DNA of 64,000 nucleotides from Neostapfia colusana (taxonomy: Eukaryota > Streptophyta > Magnoliopsida > Poales > Poaceae): assembly GCA_030760725.1 (NCBI GenBank), contig JASWHV010000010.1:38445760-38509759 (forward strand), given 5' to 3'. Numbering within the stretch: position 1 is the stretch's first letter; every line of letters begins with the position of its first letter. The notes beneath the pieces are model-generated. The model saw only the letters and a program-made list of their open reading frames with translations. It had not been told where the DNA came from and made no database searches. Positions 1 to 13,400 of this stretch are shown here, one piece after another. The translations under genes were made by a program, and so were the position numbers.

Positions 1-3000
1 CATGAACATGCAAGGTTGAACTCACCCCTAAACCTTAAATAGTCTTGGGAAGGCTCAGGCCAAATTTCATGCAAATCCAATACTTTTTGAGGCACTTTTG
101 GAGACAATTCAGAAAGGGCCAATTTGAATGCAAATTCAAATTGCAGAAAATTTCATCACTTGAATTCAAAAGTTGACTTTATATTCAAACTCAGCACATT
201 TTTCTGAGTTAGTCCACAAATTTTCATCCCCATTGGACTTCATCTTGTTGGGAGCCAAAGTTGAAATAATTCAAACTGAATTTGAAATTTCAAAATCAAA
301 TGTGGAGGGAATTTGGCTGAACCAGTTTCAAACTGATGAATTCAAATTCCTCCTCTGAATTGGTGGTTAAGTTTCCTTTTCAAGTCTGAGTAGTTGAGAT
401 ATTTGCACAACAACAGAAGAGAATTAGAGGGGAGGGGGCCCACTGGTCAGAAGGCTTAGAACCGAAGTCAGTTCGTGCGAGTCATTCGACAGCCGACGTT
501 CACCGCGCGCCAGCTCCTGCGCCCTCGCCCGAGTGAGAAGGACACCGCACAGACGGGCCGCGCCGTGGGAGCACCGTCTGCAGCGGTGATAACACACGCA
601 GCCACGTGGATATCGTCACTGCTCTCGTGGCCCTCGCGCTGAACCCAACCGACCGCCGCCGCTCGACTTCAATCGGGAATTCGGCAGAGCCTTCGCGTGC
701 AGCGCCTCTCCTAGCAAAAAAACTACACCAGCTGCTCGTTCTCTACCTCCGCGGCTCCAAGACAGTCGAGTTTTAGCCTCCTAAACCTAGCTCGGCAGCT
801 CTTGGCGGTGACTGAGAAAAACAGCCGACACCGGCTCACCGTGGGCAGCTCGGACCAAAGGCTTTCATGGCCGAGCTAGGCCACTCTGAGACGCGCCGGA
901 TTGTCTCGCTGCTCCTAGCCAAGTTGCAGCTCCAACGGTGGACCATCGACCTTCAATTTGACGTTTTTCTCCCGGCGCATACACTCAGACCTCCGGGTAA
1001 GAATCCGTCGAATTAATCCACAATTTTCATCCTTAGGCCACCAAACCGTGCACCCGTGAGCTAGACTAGCTAGCGGTCGATTTTCCTTCACAACCCTAGC
1101 TAGAAAACCGACGGGGTGCGAGGTATTTCATGTCTTCCCGAGCTCAACCGTGGCCACAACTCTCTGGCGCACGGTGAAATCATGGTAGCCGTCGTTTCCG
1201 CATTGATTTGTGTCTTTGCCGAGCTTCCCTAGCACCCAAGGATGCTCTAGAGCTAATCACCGATGCTTGTGACGCGCTAGGAGCCCCAGCCGACAGCGTC
1301 GGGCCTCTCCCGAGGCCGCCGCACATCGCCGGCACGTTTCCGGGTATCTCCCGCCGAAGCTGACACCACCAATAGATTTCCCATATATGCAAACCCACAT
1401 GCGGCGATCCTCGGGCCAGATGACAGCCGGGAACGCCTCTCCGGCGAGGCACTGCCTCGGTCCGGCATGGGGCCGGCGGCGCGCGTGAGAGCCCGGGCGG
1501 GAGGAAGAAAAGGGGCCGGGCCCAATCATCAGTCACCGCAGTTTAAAATTTTGATCTGCTGTGGCTGGGGATCCACTGTGGCTGCACGCTGGAACCGTGT
1601 AGCCCCGTGTGTTCTCGGTTTTCACTGGCTGAGATTAAAGCATGGGCCCAAGTTCATTTTCAATACCAAAACAAATCCAGTTTTACCTTCAACTTAGGAA
1701 ATTCATAACTTTGGTTAGAAGTGTCCAAATCCAGTGAACCAAATTTTGTTGGATGCATTTCTTTGAGTACTATCCAGCAAAACAAGTTTCAGCTCATGAA
1801 ACCTAATAGTTTTCCAGAATTAATTCCCTGAAATTTAAATTGTTAGGAATTTTATCTGGGGAATAACTTTATGAAAAATTCTGAAATTTGGCTGGGAGGT
1901 TCATTGGAAAATCCTTGAGCCACAGTAAAGTTTTCAGACCCATCCAAGTTAATTTAGTCCCCCTAATGGTGTTATTAAGTGAACTGCCCTGAAAAATAGA
2001 AAAATGTACAGAAACATTTTTCAGATTTTCTCAAATCTTGCTTAGGGCATAACTTCATCTAGAATTCTTCAAATAATATGAAACCAATTCCATTAGAACC
2101 AAATCAAATTCTAGTTTCCAGAAAGTAATGGTTGGAGCCATGAAAACCCCTAGAATTCCATAGAGGCTCTAATCTTGACCAAATAGGCTTTTATTTGTAC
2201 AAGGCTCAAATGAACTTTGTTTCAAAGGAAACTTGGTCAGTACTCTGGTTAGGACCCTACAAAGCCACTATAAAAATTTCATAACCAAAGGGGAGGGCTA
2301 GCTAGAGTTATGGTAATTACTTATCAAATTCTAAACATTGCATTTAAATTGACATATAGTATATCGTTTATGTGTAGTTGCTGAAGGCGAGGAAACTCGG
2401 GAAGTGCTCGACTTCCTTCTTCCGGACGAAGCCCTAACCACTGACCAGCAGCAACAAGGCAAGCCCCGGTTTGCATTAACCCATTTAACAAAGTTTTGCT
2501 TTGTTATATACTTAGTATGAGGTATATGAATGTGCATTAGCTGTAGGGTGGATGAAACCCAAGTGCATAACCAGAATTTTCCTATAAGAGTGAGGGTAGT
2601 GTCTAAGTCCTCGAGAAGACAGGCTATGCGTAATGATTCATAGAACTTCGGTACAAGTCGAGTAGTTGGAATCTACTCGTGAGTTAGGCTTGGGACACAC
2701 AGGATTGGTTCGAGTGATGTGAGATCATTTTAGTAAGAAAATTGAGACTAGGCAGGGGCCAAGGCACATCAAGAGGTAGTCTTGTGTGCGCAGCCCTGTC
2801 CGTGTCGATTGAGGACCGATCCGTGTGCATCCCTGCTGAACAAGTATTGAATGTACCGAAGGCATATCGGATATATGGGCCCCGATAAACCGATGTAACC
2901 TGTACCTCCGGGCGTCGAGGCATAACGCACCGATTTATAGGTGTAGGCTGAGGGCAGCAAGGTGGAAATCTGCTAACGGGCATAGAGAGATGCTCCGTGT

Positions 3001-3839
3001 AGGGAACCTCCTGCGCGTTTCGGTGCAACCGGTTCAACGGTTGGGCTGTTGGGTGAAAGGTTGTCCGTACGACACCGAGTGACCGTGCTGTGCAGCTCCA
3101 GGGGTGGGCGTACGTGACGTGCTCTTTGGGTATCCCTGCAGGTGTATATCGAGTCGATTCGACGTCCCTCGCGGTGACGAGTACCGCTTGTTCACTGTGT
3201 CGTAACATAGATAAATTATGGAATGTGATGATTCAATGCTGCTGATATGTATAATTGTAATGCTACATGTGTGCCACCAAATATTGCTTACTAAATTTCA
3301 GATTTATGAACTGTTAACTTGTGGCTAAAAGATGAACTAAGGATGAACATGTAGGCGTGTCCATTTGCTGAAATTCTACCGTCCCATGTTCGTTGCACAC
3401 TACATGTAGAGTTTCATGCCTTGGTGAGTCTGTTAAGTCTTGTTGAGCCATCGTGCTCATGGTTGCTGCTAAAGTATTTTTCAGGAGAGGAGCATCCCAC
3501 GGACTCGGGTTACGAGTCCACCAGCGAGGGTTACCCTCCATCGGGGACAACGGCTGAGTGGGAGCCGTACACGCCGCGCTAAGCTGAGGAGTGCAGCTAG
3601 TGTGGGTTGCCCTGGGGCTGGGCAACCGACTTTTGCTAGATAGACGGGCGTGAGATGTACAAATTCAACTTCCGCTGTGTAATATAAACACTAGTTTGTA
3701 ACTGAGTAGTGTACTACTTTGTACAGTTCAGTTGGTTTTCTATGTAATACAATGTATCCTTATAATGTGCGCTGTCAGGTGTCGCATCGTGCGGCACCAC
3801 CCTTTGCGATCCTGGATGAACGGATTCCGGTCCGCCACA
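1..3839 (+). repeat. 5' LTR of element A (truncated at window edge)
   Basis: This copy aligns with 10573-14396 over its whole length and ends in CACA directly before the primer binding site. The full LTR, measured from the 3' copy, is about 3989 bp, long even for Tekay-type elements. It contains exon-like segments with splice signals (867-996, 2378-2458, 3485-3582), annotated separately. The rest is AT-rich LTR sequence with no other coding potential that I can support. Confidence 0.93.
867..3582 (+). CDS. Putative spliced small ORF inside the 5' LTR of A
   Basis: Three open segments share one reading phase across candidate splice sites. Exon a runs from an ATG at 867 to 996, followed by the donor GGTAAG. 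Exon b is 2378-2458 (81 nt), preceded by TGTGTAG and followed by a GC-type donor, AAG|GCAAGC. Exon c is 3485-3582, preceded by TATTTTTCAG and ended by TAA at 3580. Exon b is acidic and ends in a Gln run. Exon c is acidic and ends EWEPYTPR. The predicted protein would be about 100 residues, with no family that I recognise. Exons b and c recur in the LTRs of D and F, and as shorter forms in E, with the same phase. Exon a is the weakest part: its ATG is ACG in the 3' LTR copy. No RNA evidence is available. Confidence 0.5.
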
Positions 3840-3842
3840 GGC

Positions 3843-3855
3843 TGGTATCAGAGCC
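3843..3855 (+). promoter_or_regulatory. Primer binding site of A (tRNA-Met)
   Basis: TGGTATCAGAGCC begins three bases after the LTR end and matches the 3' end of plant initiator tRNA-Met, the usual primer of Tekay-type elements. Confidence 0.9.
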
Positions 3856-5814
3856 GCATTGGGGATAGCACATTAATTAAGTACTGTATTACGGGAAACT
3901 TAGGTTTACGGGGAGGATTCGGTAGTTTGCCCATGTGAGGACTATATTAGCATAGTTACTTAATGTGGCAAGACTAACATATGTGTTATAACTCTAAATT
4001 TTAATTATGTATTGACACACTTACACTCTGGTATGAATGGTAAGGAACGCCACCGAAAGCGGTTCAATTTTGGTTAGCTCCCCTGATGAGGAACGTGGTT
4101 CAGGGATAGGTCTCACAGCTTGGTGGGAGACGTTAATATGAAACTCTTGGACTCTTCATGTTCCTGAGTTCATATGAAATGCTGATCCCTAGCATGCATT
4201 AGGCAAGTAAGCAGAGACCCCATCGAGTGGTCAGTAACGCGATAGTGTGTTCGTCTGGAAATAGCCCAGGAGGACATACGCAGCGCTTGCCATCGGCGTG
4301 CCCTGCAGGGCAGTAGGTGGTATCTGTTGGGTTGATAAAATTCCGAACCATGACGACCCGTTCGCGCTCTACTCGGGTTCCCCGTCATGTGGTGTTAAAA
4401 CACGATCAAGTACCTTGAGACGTAGCTTAACTCAAGGACGGCCGTACGGCAATGATACGGGCGTTTGTATTTACTTTCAAATATGGACCTGCCTGAAATG
4501 AAAATAACCTTTGAGTGCATCATTACTGTGTGTTCTTCTGCAGGTACTAACCATGTATGTATGCCGTGTAGTATACGTGTGCGAGAGCCCGTTTAGTGCC
4601 ACAATTGAGATGTATATGCCGGTATAATCCGGTAAGGATTTTTTTTGTGAGGAACATAGTACCGATATATCGTAGGCATGTGCATGAAAGATAATGATAA
4701 CAAGGAGCTCAAATCACAAAGTTTCAACATTTAGTACCCGGGTTGGATAGAAAAATTCAATAGTGGATCAGTGTAGCTCCAAGGGACTGAAAAACAGAGT
4801 GCTCTGTTTTGGGCAGCAAGGTTGCTGAACCTTGACAGGGCATAACTCACAGATCATTTAGCCAATGGAGGTGTGGGATATAGTTCTGGAAAGTTGTTTA
4901 AGTGCTCTACAACATTGTTGTAGACTTACAGATCTGAATCACACCTTAATCTGGCTGAAATTTCAGCGGCTTGTAAACTGTCCAGAACCAGTACAGATTT
5001 AAAACACTCTCTGTACTTTTCTGTTTTTCAAGCATAACTTCCTGTAGAAAAATCTGAATTTATCATACGATACATATTTGGAAAGGGTACGAGAGGTGTT
5101 ACATCTTTGTAATTCAATGTTTCTGCAATTGCAGCACGGAATAAAGCTGAATCAGAGTTGAAAACAGCAACTTCCAAAGGAGGTGCTGTTGAAATTCTTG
5201 CAGAAATTCTGTGACTTTGAATTACGATAAATTTGAAACCAAAGCTGATCTGAGGTCAAATAAATACTCGTTGGAAAGATGCTGAAGTTAAATTTAACTT
5301 TGGTATTCAGCTTGAGTCATGAAAATGCCCAGCACCAGATCAAAATCTGGGATATGTAGAAACTGGTCATTCTGACAGAGAAATGACAGTTGAACTCATT
5401 TGAGAGATTGTTGTACCCTAGGGGTTTAAGTACTTCCAATGGGGTAGAACATACTCATGAGTAATTATTTTCAACTAGTGAAATATTTGAGTGTATGTAT
5501 TGCTCAATCTTCTTTTGCTAGATACCATGTTTGTGTCGTATTGAAGATAAAAGGGTAGTGTACGTGATGGCAAAGCGATATTAACGTCTCGTAGTGACCA
5601 AACCTAGTTTAGATGAACTTCCAAAGAGGGAGTCCATCAAATTGGATTTAACTAGCTTGTTTTTGGTCTGGTAATGGTGTAGCTTGTGCAAAGTTATTAC
5701 ATTATCTGTATACGAGATGTATCACATGTTTTACTGTAATTATGTTTTACGTCTATTTTATTGGACTGTATGAGGTATGTTGCGGGACTGATGTTTATTG
5801 TCGTATGGTTGCAG
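3856..5814 (+). other. Untranslated leader of A between PBS and gag
   Basis: About 2 kb without a supportable gene. D and E carry an extra ORF in this interval, but A shows no recognisable remnant, so the ORF was lost or never present. The stretch is AT-rich with scattered stops. The last bases before the gag ATG, TGGTTGCAG, look like a 3' splice site, so part of the leader may be an intron. Confidence 0.6.
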
Positions 5815-7080
5815 ATGGTTCACACTCGGACCATGCATGAGATTGGTGGCTCTAGCCAGCAGGGGGGTGATGACTCCAAGCCACCTGCCTACGACGGCAC
5901 CCCACAGCAACAACCACCACCGCCGCCTCCGCTTACGCTAGCGGATGTGATTGCGGCACTGGTGGGTGGTCGTGAGGAGCAGACCGACCTGCTCCGCACG
6001 ATCGTGCATAATACGTCCCAGGCGCGGGGGGGGGGGGCGTCAAGAGAGGGGGCCTCGTGAGCCCCCTGACGTGACGTACTCTGACTTCATGAGTACGCAC
6101 CCTCCGGTGTTCACTGACGCAGCAGAACCCCTGGAGGCCGACAACTGGCTGCGGACAATTGAGTCCAAGTTTGGGCTGCTCCAATGTACGGAGCGGTAGA
6201 AGACTCTGTTCGCGGCGCAGCAGCTTCACGGTGCCGCTGGTGCATGGTGGGCGAATTATGTTGCCTCACGTCCAGCTGGCCATGCCGTGGAGTGGGAAGA
6301 ATTCCGGGAGGCATTCCGCGCCTACCATATCCCTCCCGGGATAGTGAAGCGGAAGTTCCAAGAATTTTTGGAGCTGAAGCAGGGCGGGAGGAGTGCCCAT
6401 GAATACTCCCGTGCCTTCAACCATCTGGCTCAATATGCGTCGGATTACGTCTCAAACGAGAAGAAGAAGCGAGAGCACTTCTATCTTGGGTTACACCCCG
6501 AGATGAAGACGCATCTCGTCCAATGCAATCGCGGCACGTTCAATGATCTAGTCAATGCCGCGATCATGCAAAAAGATGCTCAGTGAGAGTTGGCCGCTGA
6601 GCAGCCGAAGTGCAGCACTCCACCCAGCAGTGGGGGTGGAGCTCCCCAGAAGTACCACATGGTGTATCGGACACCATCCGGTCAGCAGTGGCATCCACCG
6701 GCGCGACCTCAGCAGTTCGGGGATCGTTCATTTCATCCACCCCCGTTCCGACCGCCGATGCCACCACCGTGACCGCAACAGCAGCAGCAGACAGTACCCC
6801 GGGCATTTCCACCGCCACAACGTGCCCCGGGTTTCCGTCCGCCGATCAGCAGATGACCGCCTCGCTACCCATGCTTTACGTGTGGCCAGGCGGGCCTTTT
6901 CTCGAAGGACTGTCCCCAGGGGCAGCAGAGCAGCGGGCAAGCCCAGTTCCAGGGCGGTGCTCGAGGCGAACATCCGGTCAAGAAGGTTGGTCAGTGTACT
7001 GGGGGCGTTCGCAACCTCGACATTGATGACGTCCCAGAGGGAGATAACGTGCTGGCGGGTACTTCACTCTCAACGATCAA
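5815..7080 (+). pseudogene. Decayed gag of element A
   Basis: The capsid/nucleocapsid polyprotein begins at ATG 5815, just after a TTGCAG acceptor-like site. A proline/glutamine-rich N-terminus leads to a 12-G homopolymer at 6026-6037, where the frame shifts. The capsid core (THPPVF, DNWLRTIESKFGL, FREAFRAYHIPPG) continues at 6085-6580 with stops at 6197 and 6584. A further stop is at 6770. The zinc knuckle near 6870-6910 reads CX2CX4LX4C: the His ligand is Leu (CTT, where CAT or CAC is expected). Homology to the gag of D is clear along its length. The gene cannot make a full-length protein. Confidence 0.9.
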
Positions 7081-10000
7081 GCGATCATCATATTATTTGA
7101 CTTCGGTGCAACCAGCAACTTCATAAGTGCATCATATGTGGTTAAGCATCAACTGGAAGCCTTTCCCACCAAGTGATCTTATATGATCTGCTGACCAGGA
7201 GGAAAGATTTCAGCAACTATGATGATCCCGAAAGCACCACTGTGCTTAGGTGGGAAGATATATCCCACCACTATGATTATTCTTGAGGGGCAGAAGATTG
7301 ATGCAATCATAGGGATGTCATGGCTTAGCTACCATGGCGCTGTCCTAGAAACATTATCACACACGGTTCACCTCAACCCCCCACTACACCGTCTACAGTC
7401 CCTCATATTGCACAATCTAGTCCGCGAAGTTTCAACAATTAATAATACTGAAGCTCTCAAGTTAGAGGACATCCCCGTAGTCCGGGAATATCCCAACGTG
7501 TTTCCAGATGATCACCCGGGCATGCCACCTGAGCGGGATGTCGAGTTCAAGATTGAGCTTGCAACCGGGACTACTCCTATCTCACGGAGACCATACAAAA
7601 TGGCTCCGAACGAGCTGGCTGAACTGAAAGAAAAGCTCAATGATCTGTTGAGCAAAGGTTTCATTAGGCCGAGTTCCAAACCTTGGGGATGCTCGGCGCT
7701 GTTCGTAAAGAAGAAGGATGAAACCTTGAGGCTGTTTGTGGACTACTGGCCGCTCAACACCGTCACCATCAAGAACAAATACCCACTGCCCCGCATTGAC
7801 ATCCTGTTTGATCAGCTTGTGGGTGCGAGTGTGTTCTAAAGATGGATCTTCGCTCCGGGTATCACCAAATAAAAATCTGTGCGGAGGATATCCCGATGAC
7901 GGCCTTCTCGACGAGATATGGCTTATATGAATATCTCGTCATGTCTTTTGGTCTAACAAATGCACCGGCACATTTCATGTATCTCATGAACTCGGTGTTC
8001 ATGCCGGAGCTGGACAAGTTTGTTGTGGTGTTCATTGATGATATCTTGGTTTACTCCAAGACAGAAGCAGAACACGCAGAGCACTTGAGGATCGTTCTTC
8101 AACAATTGCGGGACCATAAGCTATATGCCAAGTTCAGCAAATGTTAGTTTTTGATCAGCCAAGTGCTATTCTTGGGACATATCATCTCAGTGGAAGGCAT
8201 TGCGGTTGACCCAAGCAAAATTGAGCAAGTGCTGAAATGGAAGGCCCCTACTTCTGTCCATGAAGTCAGAAGCTTCCTCGGCTTGGCGTGATATTACCGG
8301 AGATTCATTCCAAGTTTCTCCAAGCTTGCTAAGCCGATGACAGAATTATTGAAGAAGGGAGCCAAATATGTTTGGAACACGGCATGTGAAGGAGCGTTCC
8401 AAGCATTAGTGAAGCATCTCACAACAGCCCCGGGCTTAGCTCAACCGGATACAACCAAGCCCTTCGACGTGTATTGTGATGCATCCGGTATTGGGCTCGG
8501 CTGCGTGTTGATTCAGGAAGGACTTGTGGTCGTGTATGGCTCACAGCAACTTCGAAACCATGAGCAGCACTATCCGACTCATGATCTTGAGCTTGCTGCT
8601 GTGGTGTTGGCGCTGAAAATGTGGAGGCACTATCTCCTGGGGAATTTGGTGCATCTCTACACCGACCACAAGAGCTTGAAGTATATTTTCACCCAGAAGG
8701 AGATGAATATGAGGCAAAGGAGGTGGTTAGAACTAATCAAAGATTATTAGATTGAGATTCATTACCACCCCGGCAAGGCGAATGTGGTTGCCGACGCGCT
8801 TAGTCGGAAGTCACATGTCTATAACCTCACCATTACACTGCTGGAGGAGGAAGAGCCGAGTTTATACTTGGTTCCTTATGGATCGCTGTACAACATTGAC
8901 CTCATCGCTACCATTAGGGAGGACATCATTGCAGCTCAGAAGATTGATAAGGGTATGGCACATCTCCGGAGACAGATAGACAATGGTGAAATCAAATGTT
9001 TCCGGAAAGATGATGAGGGGACGTTGTGGTTCAATGACCGCATAGTCGTACCCCGGAATATGGAGCTGAGGAACAAGATTCTTGATGAAGCTCACTTGTC
9101 TAAATACTCCATTCATCTGGGCAGGAAAAAATGTACCAAGATTTGAAAAAGAAATTTTGGTGGACACGGATGAAGCTGGAAGTGGCTAAGTACGTATCCG
9201 AATGTGATACGTGTAAGCGAGTGAAAGCTGATCATATGAAGAAATCAGGGCTGCTGCAACCCCTGAAAATCCCGGCATGGAAATGGGAAGATGTGAGCAT
9301 GGATTTCATTGTGGTATTACCCCTGACTTCCAACAAGCATGATTCCATTTGGGTAATCGTTGACCGATTAACCAAGTCGGCTCACTTCATTCCTGTGCAT
9401 ACACGTTACAATGCCGGCAAGTATGCGGAGCTGTACATAGCCAGAATCCTATGCTTATATGGGGTACCCAAGACCATAGTCTCAGATCGAGGTGCATTAT
9501 TCGTGTCTTGTTTTTGGGAGCAGTTGCACACTGCATTGGGTACAAAGCTGATTAGAAGCTCCACCTATCATCCTCAGACAGATGGCCAAATAGAGAGGGT
9601 GAACAAAGTACTAGAAGACATGTTGAGAGTGTGTGTCATCCACCACGGTAGAAACTGGGATGATCATCTACCGTTGGCGGAATTCTCGTACAATAACGGC
9701 TATCAAGCGGGTATCAAGATGGCACCATATGAAGCTCTCTACGGTCGCAAATGTCGCACCCAATTGAACTAGTGTGAGTCCGGTGAAAGGGTCACATTTG
9801 GGGTTGATGTGGTGAACGACGCCGAAGAGCGCGTTCGGATGATTCAAGCCAACTTGAAGGCCACTCAATCCCGGCAGAAAAGCTACACTGATAAGAGCCG
9901 TAGGCCGCTGCACTTTGACGTCGGGGAACACGTGTATCTCCGATGAAAGGTGTTCACCGGTACGGCGTGAAGGGGAAACTCGCTCCCCGATTCATTGGAC

Positions 10001-10341
10001 CCTATGCCATCACTAAGAAGTGTGGAGCAGTGACGTATAGACTGGAACTACCGGCATCTCTTGCTGGTGTTCACGATGTTTTCCATGTTTCACAACTGCG
10101 AAAATGTCTGAAGTATACCTCTGCTGTTCCCACCGAAGACATCGGCGAGCTGCAACCGGATTTGACGTATGATGAATATCCGGTGGCAATTATTGATAAG
10201 AAGGGCCAGACCACGCGTAGCTGAACGCTATGGTTCTACAAGATACTGTAGAGTAACCGCACCGCTAAAGAAGCGACGTGGGAGAGCAAGGAATTCCTTT
10301 GCTCAAACTACCTGGATTTCATGGCGTGTCATCACGGGTAA
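7081..10341 (+). pseudogene. Decayed pol (PR-RT-RH-IN-chromodomain) of element A
   Basis: Protease lies near 7090-7330, with the active site reading FDFGAT instead of FDSGAT. RT (7440-8150) has YPLPRID, SGYHQIKI and the catalytic FIDD. RNase H (8430-8750) has YCDASG. Integrase (9080-9770) has the HHCC region, SDRGALF and HPQTDGQ. A GKLAPRFIGP motif (~9970) precedes a chromodomain-like tail ending with TAA at 10339. Breaks include a deletion-type frameshift at ~7836, TAG at 8145, TGA at ~8289, TAG at 8748, a frameshift at ~9130, TAG at 9770, a frameshift at ~9945, and TGA at ~10222. The chromodomain tail is typical of elements that integrate into H3K9-methylated chromatin. This copy is dead. 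Confidence 0.92.
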
Positions 10342-10390
10342 TCTCCTCTTACATCATCGTCTCTTCTTTTATAATCTCGGGACGAGATTC

Positions 10391-10407
10391 TTTTAAGGGG
10401 GAAGGGA
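10391..10407 (+). promoter_or_regulatory. Polypurine tract of A
   Basis: A TTTTAAGGGGGAAGGGA tract immediately precedes the 3' LTR (TGTAATATACC). It would prime plus-strand DNA synthesis. It follows the ATCTCGGGACGAGATTC stretch that is also found in D and B. Confidence 0.9.
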
Positions 10408-13400
10408 TGTAATATACCTGAGAAAGGGACTTGTAAAAAAATTGTTCATCACCTCACAACCCCACACCTCTTGTGATGGATATCTCATGAGCACTTGTGA
10501 AGAGCAAGTAACCACCATCAAATAGGTGATTAGAGGGGAAAGCCCTAACTTCCAAAAAGTGGGATTTCTACACATGAACATGCAAGGTTGAACTCACCCC
10601 TAGACCTTAAATAGTCTTGGGAAGGCTCAGGCCAAATTTCACGCAAATCCTATACTTTTTGAGGCACTTTTGGAGACAATTCAAAAAGGGGCCAATTTGA
10701 ATGCAAATTCAAATTGCAGCAACTTTCATCACTTGAATTCAAAAGTTTACTTCATATTCAAACTCAGCACATTTTTCTGAGTTAGTCCACAAATTTTCAT
10801 CCCCATTGGACTTCATCTTGTCGGCAGCCAAAGTTGAAATAATTTAATCTGAATTTGAAATTTCAAATTCAAATGTGGAGGGAATTAGGCTGAACCAGTT
10901 TCAAACTATTGTATTCAAATTCCTCCTCTGAATTGGTGGCTAGGTTTCCTTTTCAAGTCTGAGTAGTTGAGATATTTGCACAACAACAGGAGAGAATTAG
11001 AGGGGAGGGGGCCACTGGTCAGAAGGCTTAGAACCGAAGTCAGTTCGGGCGAGTCATTCGGCAGCCGACGTTCACCGCGCGCCAGCTCCTGCGCCCTCGC
11101 CTGAGTGAGAAGGACACCGCACAGCCGGGCCGCGCCGTGGGAGCACCGGCTGCAGCGGTGATAACACGCGCAGCCACGTGGATATCGTCACTGCTCACGT
11201 CGCCCTCACGCTGAACCCAACCGACCGCCGCCGCTCGACTTCAATCGGGAATTCGGCAGAGCCTTTGCATGCAGCGCGTCTCCTGACCAAAAACCACACC
11301 AGCTGCTCGTTCTCTACCTCCATGGCTCCAAGACAGTCGAGCTTTAGCCTCCTAAACCTAGCTCGGCAGCTCTTGGCGGTGACTGAGAAAAACAGCCGAC
11401 ACCGGCTCACAGTGGGCAGCTCAGACCAAAGGCTTTCACGGCCGAGCTAGGCCACTCTGAGACGCGCTGGACAGTCACGCTGCTCCTAGCCAAGTTGCAG
11501 CTCCAACGGTGGACCATCGAGCTTTGATTTGACGTTTTTCTCCCGGCGCATACACTCAGACCTCCGGGTAAGAATCCATCGAATTCATCCACAATTTTCG
11601 TCCTTAGGCAACCAAACCGTGCACTCGTGAACTAGACTGGCTAGCGGTCGATTTTCCTTCACAACCCTAGCTAGAAAACCGACGGGGTGCGAGGTATTTC
11701 ATGTCTCCCCGAGCTCAACCGTGGCCACAACTCTCGGGCGCACGGTGAAATCATAGTAGCCGTCATTTCCGCACCGATTTGTGTCTTTGCCGAGCTTCCC
11801 TAGCAACCAAGGATGCTCTAGAGCTAATCACCCATGCTTGTGGCGCGCTAGGTGCCCCAGCCGACAGCACAGGACCTCTCCCGAGGCCGCCACACGTCAC
11901 CGGCACGTTTCCAGGTATCTCGCGCATAAGCTGACACCACCAATCGATTTCCCATAGCTGCAAACCCAGAGGCGGCGATCCTCCGGCCAAATGACAGCAG
12001 GGAACGCCCCTCCGGCGTGGCACTGCCTCAGTCCGGCGAGGGGCCAGCGGCGCGCGCGAGAGCGCGGGCGGGAGGAAGAAAAAAAGGGTTGGGTCCAGTC
12101 GTCAGTGACCGTAGTTTGCTGTGGCTGGGGATCCACTGTGGCTGCACGATGGAACCGTGTAGCCCCGTGTGTTCTCCGTTATCACTGGCTAAGATTAAAG
12201 CATGGGCCCAAGTTCATGTTCAATAGCAAAACAAATCCAGTTTTAGCTCCAACTTAGGAAATTCATCACTTTGGTTTGAAGTGTCCAAATCCAGTGAACC
12301 AAATTTTTTTGGATTCATCTCTTTGAGTACTATCCACCAAAACAAGTTTCAGCTCATGAAACCTAATAGTTTTCCAGAATAAATTCCCTAAATTTTAAAC
12401 TGTTAGGAATTTTATCTGGAGCATTACTTTATGAAAAATTCTGAAATTTGGCTGGGAGGTTCATTGGAAAATTCTTGAGCCACAGTAAAATTTTTAGACC
12501 CATCCATGTTCATTTAGTCCCCCTAATGGTGTGATTAATTGAACTTCCCTGAAAAATAGAAAAATGTACAGAAACATTTTTCAGATTTTCTCAAATCTTG
12601 CTTAGGGCATAACTTCATCTAGAATTCTTCAAATAATATGAAACCAATTCCATTACAACAATCTCAAATTCTAGTTTCCAGAAAGTAATGGTTGGACCAT
12701 GAAAACCTTAAAATTCCTTAGAGGCTCTAATCTTGACCAAATAGGCTTTTATTTGTACAAGGCTCAAATGAACTTTGTTTCAAAGGAAACTTGGTCAGTA
12801 TTCTGGTTAGGACCCTACCTACCACCATAAAGATTTCAGAACCAAAGGGGAGGGCTAGCTAGAGTTATGGTAATTACTTATCCAATTCTAAACCTTGCAT
12901 TTAAATTGACACATAGTATATCGTTTATTTGTAGTCGCTGAAGGCGAGGAAACTCCGGAAGTGCTCGACTTCCTTCTTCTGGATGAAGCCCTAACCACTG
13001 ACCAGCAGCAACAAGGCAAGCCCCGGTTTGCATTAACCCATTTTACAAAGTTTTGCTTTGTTATATACTTATTATGAGGTATATGAATGTGCATTAGGTG
13101 TAGGGTAGATGAAACCCAAGTGCATAACCAGAATTTTCATATAAGAGTGAGGGTAGTGTCTAAGTCCTTGAGTAGACAGGCTATGCTTAATGATTCATAG
13201 AACTTCGGTACAAGTCGAGTAGTTGGAATCTACTCGGCAGTTAGGCTTGGGACACACGGGATTGGTTCGAGAGATGTGAGGTCATTTTAGTAAGAAAATT
13301 GAGACTAGGCAGGGGCTTGGGTGCAGCAAGAGGAAGTCTTGTGTGCGCAGCCCTGTCTGTGTCGATTGAGGACTGATCCGTGTGCGGCCCTGCTGAACAT

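Noticed and set aside
1180..1536. Overlapping minus-strand ORFs of 80-118 codons in A's LTR
   Set aside because: GC-rich shadow frames. The corresponding frames in the 3' LTR are shifted and differently truncated, and no splice or motif support was seen.
2684..3208. 174-codon minus-strand ORF in A's LTR, repeated at 13241-13744
   Set aside because: It lies within the proposed intron on the other strand, has no ATG context or recognisable domain, and is explained by LTR duplication.
4298..4501. 67-codon ORF in A's leader as a remnant of the extra ORF
   Set aside because: No similarity in composition or motif to the extra ORFs of D or E, and no acceptor-like site before it.
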